NCBI GenBank assembly: GCA_905250115.1
Contig: CAJNOI010000233.1
Coordinates: forward strand, 57,336-121,335
Reading direction: 5' to 3'
Length of the DNA stretch: 64,000 nt
Source: Adineta steineri
Lineage: Eukaryota > Rotifera > Eurotatoria > Adinetida > Adinetidae
A program made the position numbers and the translations under genes. The notes beneath the pieces were generated by a model, which saw only the letters and a list, made by a program, of their open reading frames with translations, did no database searches and had not been told where the DNA came from. Position 1 is the stretch's first letter, and each line of letters opens with the position of its first letter. Positions 1 through 12,666 of this stretch are shown here, one piece after another.

Positions 1-2157
1 AATAAGAATTTTTCTGGGAACGATTTTCAACAATGTTAGAAAACTTCATAAGATTTTAAAATCAAACAAAATTTCTAAAATTAATATCATAGATATGTTT
101 CATATGATTAAATCTCTATTAAAATAGTTATATATCGAATCTTAAATAAATTACCAAAATTGAATTTATACATAAACAAATAAACAGTGTCACTCTCATA
201 TCAATAGAACATATTATCTTAGAAATAAAAAAAAAAGACTTCATAGAAAAGTTCTTCAATTATTCATTATGTTTTTTGAAATCAAAATAAATTATTCTTC
301 TTTTAGTATATAGACAAAATAATAGAAAGTTCATAAGTTTTACTAGACCAACATAACTTTTATAATTAGAATGTCATGACAATATTTCTTTGACATATTT
401 ATCATCAAAATAAATATGATGTCAATCGTTACTGATTAAAATATAAACAAATGACTATATGATAAAACGTACAAGATGAGTCATGGATAACTAGACGATA
501 AGAAATAAACTACGGTGAATTTTGTTGATTTATATTAAACCATTTCATTTTATACAAAATATATAAATTCATATTGCTGTTAAATATGAAAAATGCATGT
601 GGAATATTCTATAGATAACTTTCAATTAGAATATAAATCAATAGAAAAAGAAAAACGAAATAAATTTGAAACGATATTAAAGTACACAAATAAAATTGTC
701 GCGAACGATTAGAACACATTGAAAATCTATCACATACTAAATCAACAAATTACTCACTAAAACTAAAAAACACTTGAGTATTGTGTATATCCAAAATTCG
801 AAATATTCTACCTGTCAATGTTAAAACTTATCACTTAAAATAATTTTTTTTGTGTTGTATTTTTAAAGTTTGTATTCGTTTTCTTTCAGATAATAGTTGA
901 GAATTATTTCCAACAACAGAATATATAGAATGTAGAATAACTCAGATGATCTTTCTTTTATACATAATACTTTAGAATAGTATTTATTTACATTATTCAT
1001 ATGAAATATAATTATCAGAAAAATTTTATGACTAAATAAGGGTGTGGGTATACAGATAACTGATTCACACGGACATCCACACCATATTAGTAGATGTATC
1101 TTTAAATAACATTCATTATTAGAACTTTTCTTTCTTGTTCTAAATGAAAATAAATTTTAATCAATTATCATATTTATACTAGAAAATTATTTTCAATTGT
1201 TGTTTATATGTAGAAAAAAGTTAGTGTAAAACTATAATATAGTTTCTTATTATCGATATGATTTCGATATATGTAGAAAAAAACAATTGTTTCTGTGTTT
1301 ATTTATATTTAATGCTATTAGAATTTTTCTAGTCATTTACTACTTAAAAATGTTTGGTTTATTTTTATTTTAATGAATGATAAAACAAACAAAAAAATGG
1401 TATTTTAGATTTATTTTGTCATCAAACAAAAAAGACTGTCTCAAGTATAATTTTATGAAATCCTACAATATACAACAGTGATATATTTTATTCTAGTTAT
1501 CAATAAATGATTTCATCTCGCCTGTATAGTTTTTTTATTGATGGCTCAATTGAACAAAAGTTAAAAACCTGTCGACCTTGTAAACAGTAGAGCAAAATAT
1601 GTATTTGATAAATTATAATAAAAAACGAAGAATTGTATATTTGACCTATCTCTTTTTAAAATGATATTGATGAAATAAATTAAGAATTAATTAATAATAA
1701 TAACAATTCCTATATAAGTACCATCAAAAACACCTTTTATTTGTATTTAATTAATTACTAATGAATACATTAAACATTTATTTTTATTTTGTATTTATAT
1801 ATAAAAAAAAACAATTTCTATCATTCTGTTTTTGTCCTATGTTTCTGTTCTCCTATCTGTAGTATAGTTATTTTTTTATTTACTAATCATATTTTTCTTT
1901 TTACATAAAAATAATTAATAGCTGTCGTATAGATAGATTCTTTGAAGCGATATTAAATTTTAGAAATAAATTAATAAAATTTATTTAAAAATAAAGTACA
2001 GTATTAACATGATGTAATATAAAAACAAAACATAATTACAAACAATTGTTGAAAAAACTTTACTAATTTCATGGTCCTTCTACAATACAATTATATTTGC
2101 TCTTAATATAGTTTTTATATTTCGTCAGAGCAGTAAACTCCTTCGTTAGTTATGATT
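1..2157. other. AT-rich stretch without a recognised gene
   Basis: Very AT-rich DNA broken by stops in all frames; I see no convincing exon. The only structured element is the GT/CA-rich inverted repeat at 1040-1083. The right part is the 3' flank of the minus-strand Ly6-like gene. Confidence 0.6.
1040..1083. repeat. GT-rich/CA-rich inverted repeat, site 1
   Basis: A left arm GGGTGTGGGT is followed about 20 bases later by a CA-rich right arm ending CATCCACACC, so the strand could fold into a hairpin. One of eleven similar sites in this window; the arm motif resembles the TGTGGG telomere repeat reported for bdelloid rotifers. Confidence 0.6.
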
Positions 2158-2687
2158 TTATATAGTAAATATTTTCCTAATAATAATGAATACAGTAATA
2201 ACAGAAATAAGAATAGAATATTGATGTTGAATCGATGAAACACCATTACATAAATCTGTATTACAACAACAATCAGCTACTGTAAGATCGGCAATTGAAG
2301 TTTTATTACAAGTATCCTCATCATGCGGACATGCAGTTGCATCACCAAATCCTCGGATATATAGATCACTCAGCTGATGTTTCTATCAAGAAAAAAAACG
2401 TTTTTTAATACTAATCTCATAAGAAGAAAAATTACTTACTGTGCATCTTTGTGTTGAATTTATCGCAACTATATACGTAGTATTAGTAGTATTCAGCTTT
2501 GCTGTATTGATTTTTGTACCACAACCAATAGTGTCTACCGTATTGCATACATAGCAACGAATAGCATCAGTTGAGTAAAAACTTAGAATAACTTAACAAA
2601 AAAAAATGTTTTATTTCTAGAAGAATGTCTTTGTACTGATAACTTACACAATAAGAGAATGGTAATACCTGCAGCTAATCGTTGCAT
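2158..2687 (-). CDS. Ly6/uPAR-like small secreted protein (3 exons)
   Basis: Three short exons, 2648-2687, 2440-2591 and 2158-2382, joined at GTAAGT..AG introns, give an uninterrupted 138-residue protein. It starts MQRLAAGITILLL, a signal peptide, followed by an RCYVCNT segment. Near the C-terminus is DCCCNTDLCN, the cysteine signature that closes Ly6/uPAR three-finger domains, followed by a hydrophobic tail (about residues 120-138) suited to a GPI signal or a membrane anchor. The family covers cell-surface and secreted adhesion or modulator proteins; the ligand cannot be told from sequence. No single exon is long enough to appear as a long ORF, so this gene is easily missed. The start is the first ATG before the hydrophobic stretch. 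Confidence 0.78.
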
Positions 2688-3535
2688 GATGAATTGAAAT
2701 AGAGAAAAATAGTAGTTTATATTGATCAGTACTAGTTATTTATATAGTATTCGATCTTAGAGTACTTTCAATGACGGCGGAGATAAATATTTACTTTGAT
2801 AAATAGCTTTCTGTGCGTCACCAATTTATTTTCACGGCAAAATACGTTGATTTCGAGCCTGTCGACACGCCTATGAAGGATTTGATTAATCAGATTGGAT
2901 GATCAAATAAGAAACACGTTATGGTTAATATCTACCTATTGACTGATTTTTTTTTGCGTATGATTTGTTTGTTTTCAAGTAAAATGTGTCACGTTTCAGA
3001 GATTTTTCGTATTAAAACAAAAATATTAACCGAGCAGAATAATTACGAAGGTAATAAAATATATCGATTCGACGTAATCATTCTAAACCTTGAATAACAC
3101 ATTTTCATATACATTATACATATTTTTTTTTCTTTACTATTATATTACACGTTTTGTGTGAATTAAGAAATCGCATTTAGTTTTATATGCAATTGTATTT
3201 TTTCTTCTGCACTAACCTTTCGATATATCTCGCAAAACAACCAGTATATAACACTTAGTATTCGTGAGTTGATTGTGTTTGATGCTTTTATCCTTGTTTA
3301 TTAGAGAAATATAAATAATTTATAATCGATCGTGTAAAAGATATTTTCTTTGATTTTTAGTAACTAATTCCAATAAATAAATTATACAATTAATCTCATT
3401 TCATTAAATCGTATTATATTTTATTAAAATTTCTCATTTATTGTCTATAAAAGTGTATACTAGAAAAAAATTTATCGTGTTTACATAGAATAATACAATA
3501 CAAATAACAATGAAATCTTAAAATTTCCCAGTAAA
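2688..3535. other. Intergenic, no gene seen
   Basis: AT-rich DNA between the Ly6-like gene start and the LRR gene stop. It should hold the promoter of the Ly6-like gene (right flank) and the 3' end of the LRR gene; I recognise no conserved site. Confidence 0.5.
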
Positions 3536-4420
3536 TTAAAGTATAAGACTTTTGACAGTATTATTATTATTTGTATTTGTTTGTCGAATAGTTTCTTTTC
3601 CTTGATCACTAAGTTGATTCCGTGCTAGATCTAATCTATCGAATATTCGGCGTGTTTGAAGCATAGTAACAATGGTATTAACACTTTCATCTGTAATTTG
3701 GTTCTGTCGTATATTAAGACATGTTAATATCTGATTATCATGTAATGCAGTACAAATTGCTTGCATACCTATATCACTAATTTCATTGTCATCAAGAGAT
3801 AATACTTTTACTGTTGTATTTAATCGAAGCATAGAAGCTAGTTCTTGTGCACCAACATCTGTCATTGCAGTTCGATATAATTTCAAAGTAGTAAGAGTAT
3901 GATTCTTATGAAGTGCTTGAGCAATTGATATAACACCAGTGTCTAACAATGGATTTCCATGTAATACTAATGTTTCAAGTGTTGAATTTTGTCGAAGCAT
4001 TTCACTAATTAATTTTCCACCAATATCTGTTATTTGATTATCTGTTAGAATTAGATCGATTATTGTAGTATTTGTTGATAGAAATGGTTGAAAAATTGAT
4101 ATTCCTGTATCTCCTAAAGAATTTCCACCGAGATGAAGATTTTTTATTGATGGATTAGCTGCTAAAGCATCAAATAAATATTTAGCACCATCTGACTTGA
4201 CTTGATTATGACCAGTCAAACGAAGAGTATTCCAACATCGATTTATTTTCACTTCATCAGCAATTATATATATATCATCATTAGATAAAATATCGACATA
4301 AAATGCGCCTGTTTTCGATACACGCATTTGTCGAATAAGTATATCTAATTTTTCATTTTCATATGCTGGTGTTGAATCATCTTCTTCTTCTTCGAAATCT
4401 TCTTCATTAAAATCAGTCAT
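3536..4420 (-). CDS. Leucine-rich repeat protein, ribonuclease-inhibitor type
   Basis: Single-exon 294-residue protein. After an acidic N-terminus (residues 3-15, many Glu/Asp) come about seven repeats of roughly 28 residues with the L-x-L-x-x-N-x-[IL]-x-D-x-G pattern, such as LHLGGNSLGDTG and LSLDDNEISDIG. This is the RNase-inhibitor/NLR class of LRR, which forms a curved protein-binding scaffold. There is no signal peptide, membrane segment, NACHT or CARD domain, so it is probably an intracellular binding protein of unknown partner. It ends shortly after the last repeat with an Asn-rich tail. The start is the ATG before the acidic stretch. The specific function is not recognised. Confidence 0.85.
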   Translation of the reverse strand: MTDFNEEDFEEEEDDSTPAYENEKLDILIRQMRVSKTGAFYVDILSNDDIYIIADEVKINRCWNTLRLTGHNQVKSDGAKYLFDALAANPSIKNLHLGGNSLGDTGISIFQPFLSTNTTIIDLILTDNQITDIGGKLISEMLRQNSTLETLVLHGNPLLDTGVISIAQALHKNHTLTTLKLYRTAMTDVGAQELASMLRLNTTVKVLSLDDNEISDIGMQAICTALHDNQILTCLNIRQNQITDESVNTIVTMLQTRRIFDRLDLARNQLSDQGKETIRQTNTNNNNTVKSLIL

Positions 4421-4816
4421 AATTTTTCTATTAATTATTTAAATGAATCGATTACATATATATATTATTATCAAAATTACTTACGAATTTGGTTTTAATG
4501 TAATTTCATCTCGTTGCTATATTAACACAACTTTTCACTTCTATCCAATGTTTGTCGGTTGTTATTATATTTTTCTCTCGATTATTTCTTTACAATAATA
4601 TGACTCATATCGACATAACGTGGAGAATATGTTTTGTTCTCTTCGCAAAACAACAACAATAATAACAAAAAAAGATTCTTTTTTTTCTTTCTCTATTGAT
4701 GTTAACGCAAGAAAAAGACGAGTCTAATAATATTCTTAACCTTGACAGACTTAATGAGAAGATATATATTTTAAACTGAGAAAAATATTTATTCAAATAA
4801 ATAAATTCAAAAACAT
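4421..4816. other. Intergenic, no gene seen
   Basis: AT-rich spacer upstream of the LRR gene and downstream of the first SDR gene. A short open frame here has low-complexity composition and no recognisable domain, so I do not call it. Confidence 0.5.
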
Positions 4817-5704
4817 TTAAGAAAAAGCAATTCCTCCATCGATTATCACATTTTGTCCAGTCATATAATCTGAATCTTTACCAGCAAGAAACGAAACAAT
4901 ATTTGCAATATCATCTGGAACACCTGTACGTCCAAGAGCAGCTGTTTGTGCAAAACTTTTCATTATTTCTTCCTTTGTTGTATTTTGAAATTTTGCAAAT
5001 TGTTCAGCTTGTGCATTCATTAGTGGTGTATCGACTACTCCTAAAACAAATTCATTAAATGAATATCTACTATTATCAAAAAAAAATATATTCATACCAG
5101 GACAATAAGCATTTACGGTAATTTTATGTTTCGCGAATTCTAAAGCTGCAGCTTGAGTAAGACCGCGAACACCCCATTTACTAGCTACATAATGACTCAT
5201 CATTGGAAATGTTCTATGTGCAACACCACTACATGCACCTATAATTTTTCCTCCTCTTCCTTGTTCTATCATTATTTTTGCTGCTTCTTTATAACAAAGA
5301 AATACTCCACGCATATTTACAGCAAACATTCTATCCCATTCTTCTGCCGTAATATCTAGTAAAGATTTCGCTTGAGAAATTCCAGCATTAGCTACTATGA
5401 CCTATAGTATATATTAGAATAAGATAAAGTATATTGATAATAAATAAATACATACATCTAAACTTCCTAATTCTGTTGCTACTCTCCTCATCATTGCTTC
5501 AACTTGTTTATCATTTGAAACATCAGCAATAATTGAAATCGATTTTCGTCCAAGTTTTTCTATTGCTTTTTGAGTATCATGTAATTCTTGAGACATACTC
5601 TCGATATCATTAACAGCAACATTAAAACCATCTTTAGCAAGACGAAGTGCAATTGCTTGTCCAATACCTCTTGCAGCACCAGTAACAAGAACATTACGAG
5701 ACAT
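4817..5704 (-). CDS. Short-chain dehydrogenase/reductase, copy 1
   Basis: Three exons (5456-5704, 5098-5401, 4817-5040) join in phase to a 258-residue classical SDR, the usual family length. The NAD(P)-binding TGAARGIG lies at residues 8-15, an NAG motif opens exon 2, and the catalytic Ser and YVASK (Tyr-xxx-Lys) follow. The C-terminus has DYMTGQNVIIDGG. Closest in feel to acetoin/diacetyl (2,3-butanediol) reductases, but the substrate is inferred only. The neighbour at 6517-7406 is a tandem paralogue with introns at identical positions and phases. Cytosolic; no signal peptide. Confidence 0.9.
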
Positions 5705-6516
5705 CTGAAATTAGATTACAATTAGCTTTATATCTATTAGAACTATTAAAAGTATACAATAAAAAATATTTCGTGTGATTATTCATGTATTAATCTTATC
5801 TAGTACAATCAACTTGCCTTTAAAATTATCCGATCATCCAGATATTATAGTATTATCACTGTAACCCACAACATATATCTACTAAGCTATTATTTTTGAA
5901 GTACTTGTAGACGAAACTCAAATTGAACTAACATAAAAAATATCAAAGAATCATATACTGAGAATAAACCAAAATATTTAGTATTAAATTAAGCATTATA
6001 ACTTACTGTATAATAAAATAAACCACGTAAGAAGGTAATCAGATAAAAAATAATCTTATGAAGTAATGATTATATTTTATGTATAAGAGACTCGATTAAA
6101 TAGTTGCTTTGAAAATCTATGATTGTTTGAATACAATAAAATAAAAACATTTTTTTATATTTATGTATAATTGAGATGACGTTAACATAAGATTCTTTTG
6201 TTTTGTACCAATCACCCCTGTCTCTCTCTACTACGTTTACAATGTATTTTGAGACACGCTGATTTTTTCTTTCTATCACTTCATGAAAAGCTATTGAATA
6301 CTATTTTCTTTTTATCTTATTAATCACCATGTGTACTTATAACAGAAAAATATGTCATTTAAGTCCAAAAATTTGATTATATTAATCATAAAAATAAATG
6401 TATACTTTATAGTTATAGTTTTTATTTAATCAATGTACATTATTTATTTAATTCTAGTAAGATAAACATACTCAATAAAAAATTTACTTCTTACAATATA
6501 TATAATTTATAAAAGT
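5705..6516. other. Spacer between tandem SDR genes
   Basis: AT-rich DNA with no supported gene. It holds the promoter region of SDR copy 1 (left end) and the 3' flank of SDR copy 2. A 69-codon open frame around 6070-6279 lacks any domain and is not called. Confidence 0.5.
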
Positions 6517-7406
6517 TTAAGAAAATTCAATTCCTCCATCAATCAAAATACTTTGTCCAGTCATATAATCTGAATCTTTACTAGCAAGATATGAAACAAA
6601 ATTTGCAACATCGCCTGGAACACTTGTACGTCCAAGAGCAATTAATTTATTTGAATATTCTTTAATAACTTCTCCTTTCTTCTTATTTTCATATTTTCCT
6701 AATTTTTCATCAATTAAATTCCACATTTCAGTATCAACAATGCCTAAAATAAACTCATTAAATGAATATCTACTATTATCAAAAAAAAATAGTCATACCA
6801 GGACAATAAGCATTCACTGTAATTTTATGTTTAGCTAATTCCATAGCAGCAGCTTGAGTAAGACCACGAACACCCCATTTAGTAGCAGAATAATGACTTA
6901 ACAAGGGAGATGCTTTGTATCCAGAGATACTACATGCACCTATAATTTTTCCGCCTGTTCCTTGTTCGATCATTATTTTTGCTGCTTCTTTATAACAAAG
7001 AAATACTCCACGCATATTTACAGCAAACATTCTATCCCAATCTTCAGTTGTTAGTTCGATAAAAGGTTTCACTTGTGCTATTCCAGCATTAGCCACGGCA
7101 ATCTTATTTACAAAATAAAAAAAAATCAGGTCGATTGAAAAGAAAATGAATACATACATCTATACTTCCTAAGTCTATTGCTACTTTCTTCATCATCGCT
7201 TCAACTTGTTTGTCATTTGAAACATCAGCGATAACTGAAATCGATTTTCGTCCAAGTTTTTCTATTGCTTTTTGAGTATCATGTAATTCTTGAGACATAC
7301 TCTCGATATCATTAACAGCAACATTGAAACTATCTTTAGCAAGACGAAGTGCAATTGCTTGTCCAATACCTCTTGCAGCACCAGTAACAAGAACATTACG
7401 AGACAT
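6517..7406 (-). CDS. Short-chain dehydrogenase/reductase, copy 2
   Basis: Exons 7158-7406, 6799-7102 and 6517-6743 give a 259-residue classical [14 protein letters not shown], a catalytic Ser 13 residues before Tyr, and YSATK are all present. Exon 1 differs from copy 1 at only about 7 of 83 residues. The stretch before the active-site Tyr ([11 protein letters not shown]) and the substrate loop in exon 3 after VDTEM differ strongly from copy 1, so the two enzymes probably differ in substrate. Exon lengths 1 and 2 are the same in both copies (249 and 304 nt), showing tandem duplication. The exact substrate is unknown. Confidence 0.9.
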
Positions 7407-7750
7407 CTGAAATTTGATTCATATCATATAGTCGTACTTACACGAAATTCATATAATACTAAAACATGTTCAAACTGATAAATATATGTCTTCTTCTAAG
7501 TAGTGGACTATTTAACATTGAATGACGTCATGATTATGTATATGGTTATAATATCACATGTGACACGATGCATGCCTCCTTTTTTTTTCTTTATCCACGA
7601 TACATATACAGTACACGATTATTCTTTTTTTCTTTGTCCTTCAGTATATACACATGTAGCTGTGTATAAAATGTTAGTTTTATCTTGTATCGATATGTTT
7701 ATTATTAAAATAATTCTTTTAATTATAAAAAAAAACTAATATCTAAGAGA
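7407..7750. other. Intergenic, no gene seen
   Basis: Spacer between the SDR copy 2 start and the Ariadne gene stop. A plus-strand 78-codon open frame (7503-7739) has no recognisable domain and ends in a poly-A-like tract; not called as a gene. Confidence 0.45.
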
Positions 7751-9608
7751 TTATATTTTGTTATTAATATTAGTTTTGACTTCGTCTTGATACTGCCAAT
7801 AATCATTGGTATATCCTTCTTTGACATGTTTTAATAAAACAGATTGTCGTGCATCACAATATTGATATTGTTCAACTATTTTTCGTTTAATATCATTAAA
7901 TATTGTTTCATTAGTGATATCTTTTTCTAAAAATTCACTTAAATGTTCACATGCTTGTTCTAAATCTGCTTGATTTTGTTCGAATACATCGGATTGATTA
8001 TTCTTTGTTAAATAATAAGCAAATGGATAAGTATATGTTAATATTTGTCGACATTTTAATAAAGTTTCAAATGCTTTTTCAATTGTTTGAATATCGTTCT
8101 TTGATAATTTATCTTTATTTTTCAATAATTTTCGACGAATTTTCTTAAATAATTTCGTTTCTAATTTTAATGAATTTTCATGATTACGATAACGATCAAG
8201 ATAGTGAATATATCGAGATAAACCAAGAGTATTTGCAGCATCAGTAATATTAACATTATTTTCTACAAAACGATTACATTCCCTATGTTTAGACCAGTCA
8301 TCTAAAAATGAAATATATAATATGTTCTCTTATGCCGATATTAAGCGGAGAGAATGTTAAAGTAATAACTGAAATAATATCATACTAGTAACAAGTAATG
8401 CTCGTCTGAAGACGACTAGCTCAGCTCTTTCTCGTAAAAATTGCGTTACTAAACAGCTATTGATTTATACAATTAAATAAAACATATGTCAGATTTGAAT
8501 TCTTCGACTCCGATTACCCGTCAGTCGACTCTTATAAAAAAAATTCCTTTTATATCTAGAATTCAAATGTATACTTACTAAAACATAACCAACAAAATTC
8601 ATATTGGCAATTTTTACAAGACATATGATTACAACCACCATTTTTTTCAATATGTACTTTACATTTTGGACATGCTTGTGTATTTGTTTTTAACCAAAGA
8701 ACATTTAGAGTATCACCTATTAATTTTTTATTCCATTCAATTAATAAAATGCATTTTATTGGATCATGCCATGGTTGTGTACATTGAAAGCAAAATATTG
8801 TTTGACAATTATTACATGTTATTAATTGTGCATAATTATAAGATGATGTTAATGATGTTGCATTAATAATATGATTACAATCCTTTCCTGGACACCAACG
8901 AACACGAGGATTATTATCAACATATGAATTTAATATCATTTTGGTATACATATTTTTAGCAAATTCATTATCATTGAGAAATTTTAAAATCGTTTCATCA
9001 TCAACAAGAATATCACATTCAGAATATGGACAAACTATTGTTTGTGAATGACCTTCATGAAGAATTTGATTTGTTATATAATTTTTCCAACAATCATTGC
9101 AAAATGTATGATTACATTCAAGATGAAACATATCTTTTTCATCATCTGAACAACAAATAGAACATAGATTAGTTAATTCTTCTGGAGATATTTTTAAAGA
9201 AAATGGATTAATAATTTTTGCTTGCTGAAAAAATTCTTCATTATTCATTTCATAGAATTGTTCTAATAATCGCTGGTTATTCCATTTAAAATAATGTAAT
9301 AAAAGTTTAATAATAGATGATGGTAATTGAAGTATATCTTTAACTTCATCAACATATTTCATCATTAATTCAATATATTGATCTTGAGTTAAAATTGAAT
9401 AATGAAAATTAGGATTGATTTCATCACCTGGAGTAATTGGTTCATCAATGTATGCTTGAGGAGTTTTATTTGAAATATCATCATCAATTTCATAAAAATT
9501 TTCATCGAATTCATCGTCCGACGTCGAGAGTTTATGATTTAATTTAGATGAAATTTCTGCCAATTCATAAAAACATTCTTCATCATCATCCGAGCCGTTG
9601 TCGCTCAT
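7751..9608 (-). CDS. ARIH1-like: Ariadne-type RBR E3 ubiquitin ligase
   Basis: Two exons, 8579-9608 and 7751-8301, joined in phase (intron 8302-8578), give 526 residues, close to animal ARIH1. An acidic N-terminus (1-45) and a UBA-like helical region (about 75-135) precede RING1 starting at Cys149. An IBR with WCPGKDC and FCFQC follows, then RING2 CPKCKVHIEKNGGCNHM, with the thioester-forming cysteine expected at Cys326 (GGCNHM). Exon 2 is the helical Ariadne domain, ending ARQSVLLKHVKEGYTNDYW, typical of the family. ARIH1 acts with neddylated cullin ligases to mono-ubiquitinate their substrates. The donor splits the codon after WLCF and the acceptor restores DWSKHRECNRF. All zinc ligands I can check appear intact. 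Confidence 0.93.
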
Positions 9609-9874
9609 TTTGTTTTTTTTTTTATGTATATGTTGACTTGCACAACTATTTATTTATTTGATGTCAGAATGAAAAATAATGACTATGAAGAGAAATGAAT
9701 CATCACAATTTTTTCTTCTCGTCTGTATTTTTGCGAAGAAAATATTATATGTCGTTCTGTTTCTATGTATACACGTGATAAAAAAAAACATTTCAATAGA
9801 TAATGATTATGAAAAAATATATTTATTTGGTAGAGAGAAAAATAAAAGATAGAAATAACCAGAGATATTATTAA

Positions 9875-11961
9875 TCACATGATATTACAAACAGCGGATG
9901 GTGAATTTAATTGATTACCAATTGTGTATGGAATATAAACTTTGATTTCTTTGAGAAATGTAAGATATTCTTTCAAAGTGAGTGTTGTTTGTTGAGATTT
10001 GACAATGTCTTCTTTAAATGATAGAAACATCGCTTGTTGATTAGCTTGGCATATAGAATATGTTTGATGTAATAATTGTCCATCCATTCCGTCCAGAACA
10101 GGCAAAAGAATATCTAAGTCTTTGTCAAGAAGAAATGATTTGACATGCTGTTCGGTCCATCGATCAATAAAATGTGGATATTCCCTGAAATGAAATAAAT
10201 ATATTTTAACTTTGAAGAAAAAGACGACTTACACTAGTGGACGAGGCTCTTTTTTGACATCGAGGTTTGGAGATGTTTTTAGTTTATCATTTATTGATGG
10301 GATAGTATTAGGATGTAAATCATCTTGTTTAATAATCGTTGAAGATGAATCATTCACTGATGGAATAATATTATGATGTAAATTATCTTGTTTGATAACC
10401 GTTGAAGTTGAGTGATTCATTCGAATTAATTGAATTTGTTTCTTTAGTTCTTCATAAGCTTTATCAAAGCCAAGTTTTGGGAAATCAATATAAATAAAAG
10501 GTGAAGTTAATACTCCAAGCCATCCATCAGCTTTATAATTCGATGTCATTACTAATGGAATGATTCGACATTGACGTTTAATTGCATAACTAGCTTCCAT
10601 TTCACAAAATGAACTCTGTTTGTAAGCATCGGACATACAGACAAATATAAATTCTGAATTTTCAATTGCTTTAGCCATAGCATCAAATGTAGCACCATGC
10701 ATCAGATGAGAATCGATCCAAACGTTAAAATTATCTTTTTCTAAACTTGCGAGAATACGATGGCACAGCTCTGTATCACTATGTGAATAACTTATCATAA
10801 TATCGTATTGTTTTTTGGCAGTTTTTGTTCCGGAAGGTATACTTGGTTCATCTTCGATTTTCTTCACAACTATATCGGAATCTTTTTCTAATTTCCAGAT
10901 TAATGCAGTAGCCACTCGTTGTATAGTCTGTTCTCGTGATGAAGCCAATGTTCGATTATAACTCATAAATTTCGTATTATCTTTTAACAATATAGCAAAA
11001 TCTTTATTGAACCCCAAGGCAAGAATAATTTCAAGTGCTGGAAGTTTAGCTTTAAGTAAATCTTGATCTTCCATTACACAGCGAAGAAAAAGTGGAGAAC
11101 CATTTTGTTTAATCAATTCTTCGCGAATTTGTTCATGTTGTGTCAAAGCTAAATAAGGAAATAAAGTTCAATATTGGGAAAAAATAATTAATACTAACCT
11201 TTAAGACTTCGAAGAATATTGTGTAAGCGACCTGCATGAGAAATACCACCATCAATAGTATTTTTAATGAAATCTATGAATACAGCTGCAATTCTATCCG
11301 AATTTTGTAGCTGTTTTAAATCCTCTTCTGCCAATATAACTGCAAGAATTCGATAGGCATGTAAGTGAATTTCATTATCATTATTTGATGTTCGTAGTAA
11401 CTCATTCATAAGATTAACTAATTCAAGACTTTTAAGATAGATAGCAAGTTCATTATCTACACTAAAATAGAAAAGAATCTGAAGAAGTATTTGAACATAT
11501 GGTATAGCAGCTTGATCAATTGTTATTGGATTGGATTCAATGACAGACATTAAAATACCTTTGACAGTATCAGCGATCTGTCGACATTCTTTATATGATT
11601 CATCACTAGTAATTATATCACCAAAATCTATTCGAAATAATAAATTAGTAAGATGTAAAACGGCTTGTTCCATCGTTGAATTCCACTTAACATATGGTGG
11701 TTGGCCTGTATTATATCCAGTAAGCCAATTATTAAACCATTTTAGATTAGCACTTCGAATTTTTTCTATTACATTCTGACGTTGATCACCGTTATACCAA
11801 GAGATGTTGTTGGGATGAAGATAAAGTAAAGTACGTTGTTCCATTGTAACGCTATCTGGTGGATCTTTAGCAACGACTTCAAACATTTCTTTATATCTAG
11901 GAGAGCAAACATGATCGATAGCTACAGTTAGATATTGTGTAAATTCTGAGTAATGTGCCAT
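9875..11961 (-). CDS. Helical-solenoid, TIR and SAM-like domain protein
   Basis: Three exons (11199-11961, 10233-11148, 9875-10184) join in phase to 662 residues. Residues 1-365 are all-helical and look like an armadillo/HEAT-type solenoid (inference). A TIR domain follows from about 369 (YDIMISYSHSD) to 500. The SSFCEMEASYA segment places Glu439 where catalytic TIRs such as SARM1 carry their NAD+-cleaving glutamate. The third exon encodes a SAM-like helical domain (RWTEQHVKSFLLDKDLD, MDGQLLHQTY). Domain order is therefore solenoid-TIR-SAM, unlike SARM1, where TIR is last. It may be an NADase or an innate-immune adaptor; activity is not proven by sequence. Confidence 0.85.
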
Positions 11962-12666
11962 TGGTAACGACGTCTATTCCTGTTTTAATTTTTAAAATAT
12001 AGTATAATAACGATACACCGATTTTGTTGTTGTAAGTGTGTGTGTAAAGAAAGAAAGAAAAATTCTTTTTTTTAAAATAATGTTAAAGCTGCCTAAGAAA
12101 AAAAGTCTCAGCCACGTTTACATTGCGGCTGTGGAATGTTCTTCTTCATAGGTAAAAATACATCAAGAAAAGAAATCTTTGCGCCTCTACCAAAGAAAAT
12201 CAAACAGATGGTCCTTTGCTCGGCAACCAAGCAAAAATACATTTCACTTCGTCAAGATGGCCTTTTTTATTGCTGCAAATTAAGATATTCAACTGATTGA
12301 ATAGAATTTAACTATTATTATGAAAACGAAAAGGCCAAACGCTGATCTAGAGTTTCTAATATATTTCACGCTGTTGTAATTTATTACTATTAAAGGGAAT
12401 TAATGCCTTGCCGAAACAACTTTTTTCTATTTCCATACACTTATCTTAACTCACTCAGATTAATAATTACTGTGTCATACGCTCAAATTTATCCTAACCT
12501 CATACATGAATACTGGTAAAACTCTATATATATTTTTACAATTGAACCATCGAATTTGTTACTAATTCTAGCATAATTGATAATGTACGATGATATAACT
12601 GATTTCAACATTGAAATGAGCATTGTTCAAAATTCTTTATTATACATGAAAAGAAAAAGAAAAACA
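11962..12666. other. Intergenic, no gene seen
   Basis: Between the TIR gene start and the stop of the first ART-TPR gene. A somewhat GC-richer patch near 12100-12260 may belong to the TIR gene's 5' region, but I recognise no motif. Confidence 0.45.

Noticed and set aside
7503..7739. 78-codon plus-strand frame between SDR and Ariadne genes
   Set aside because: Composition-driven hydrophobic frame without domain support.
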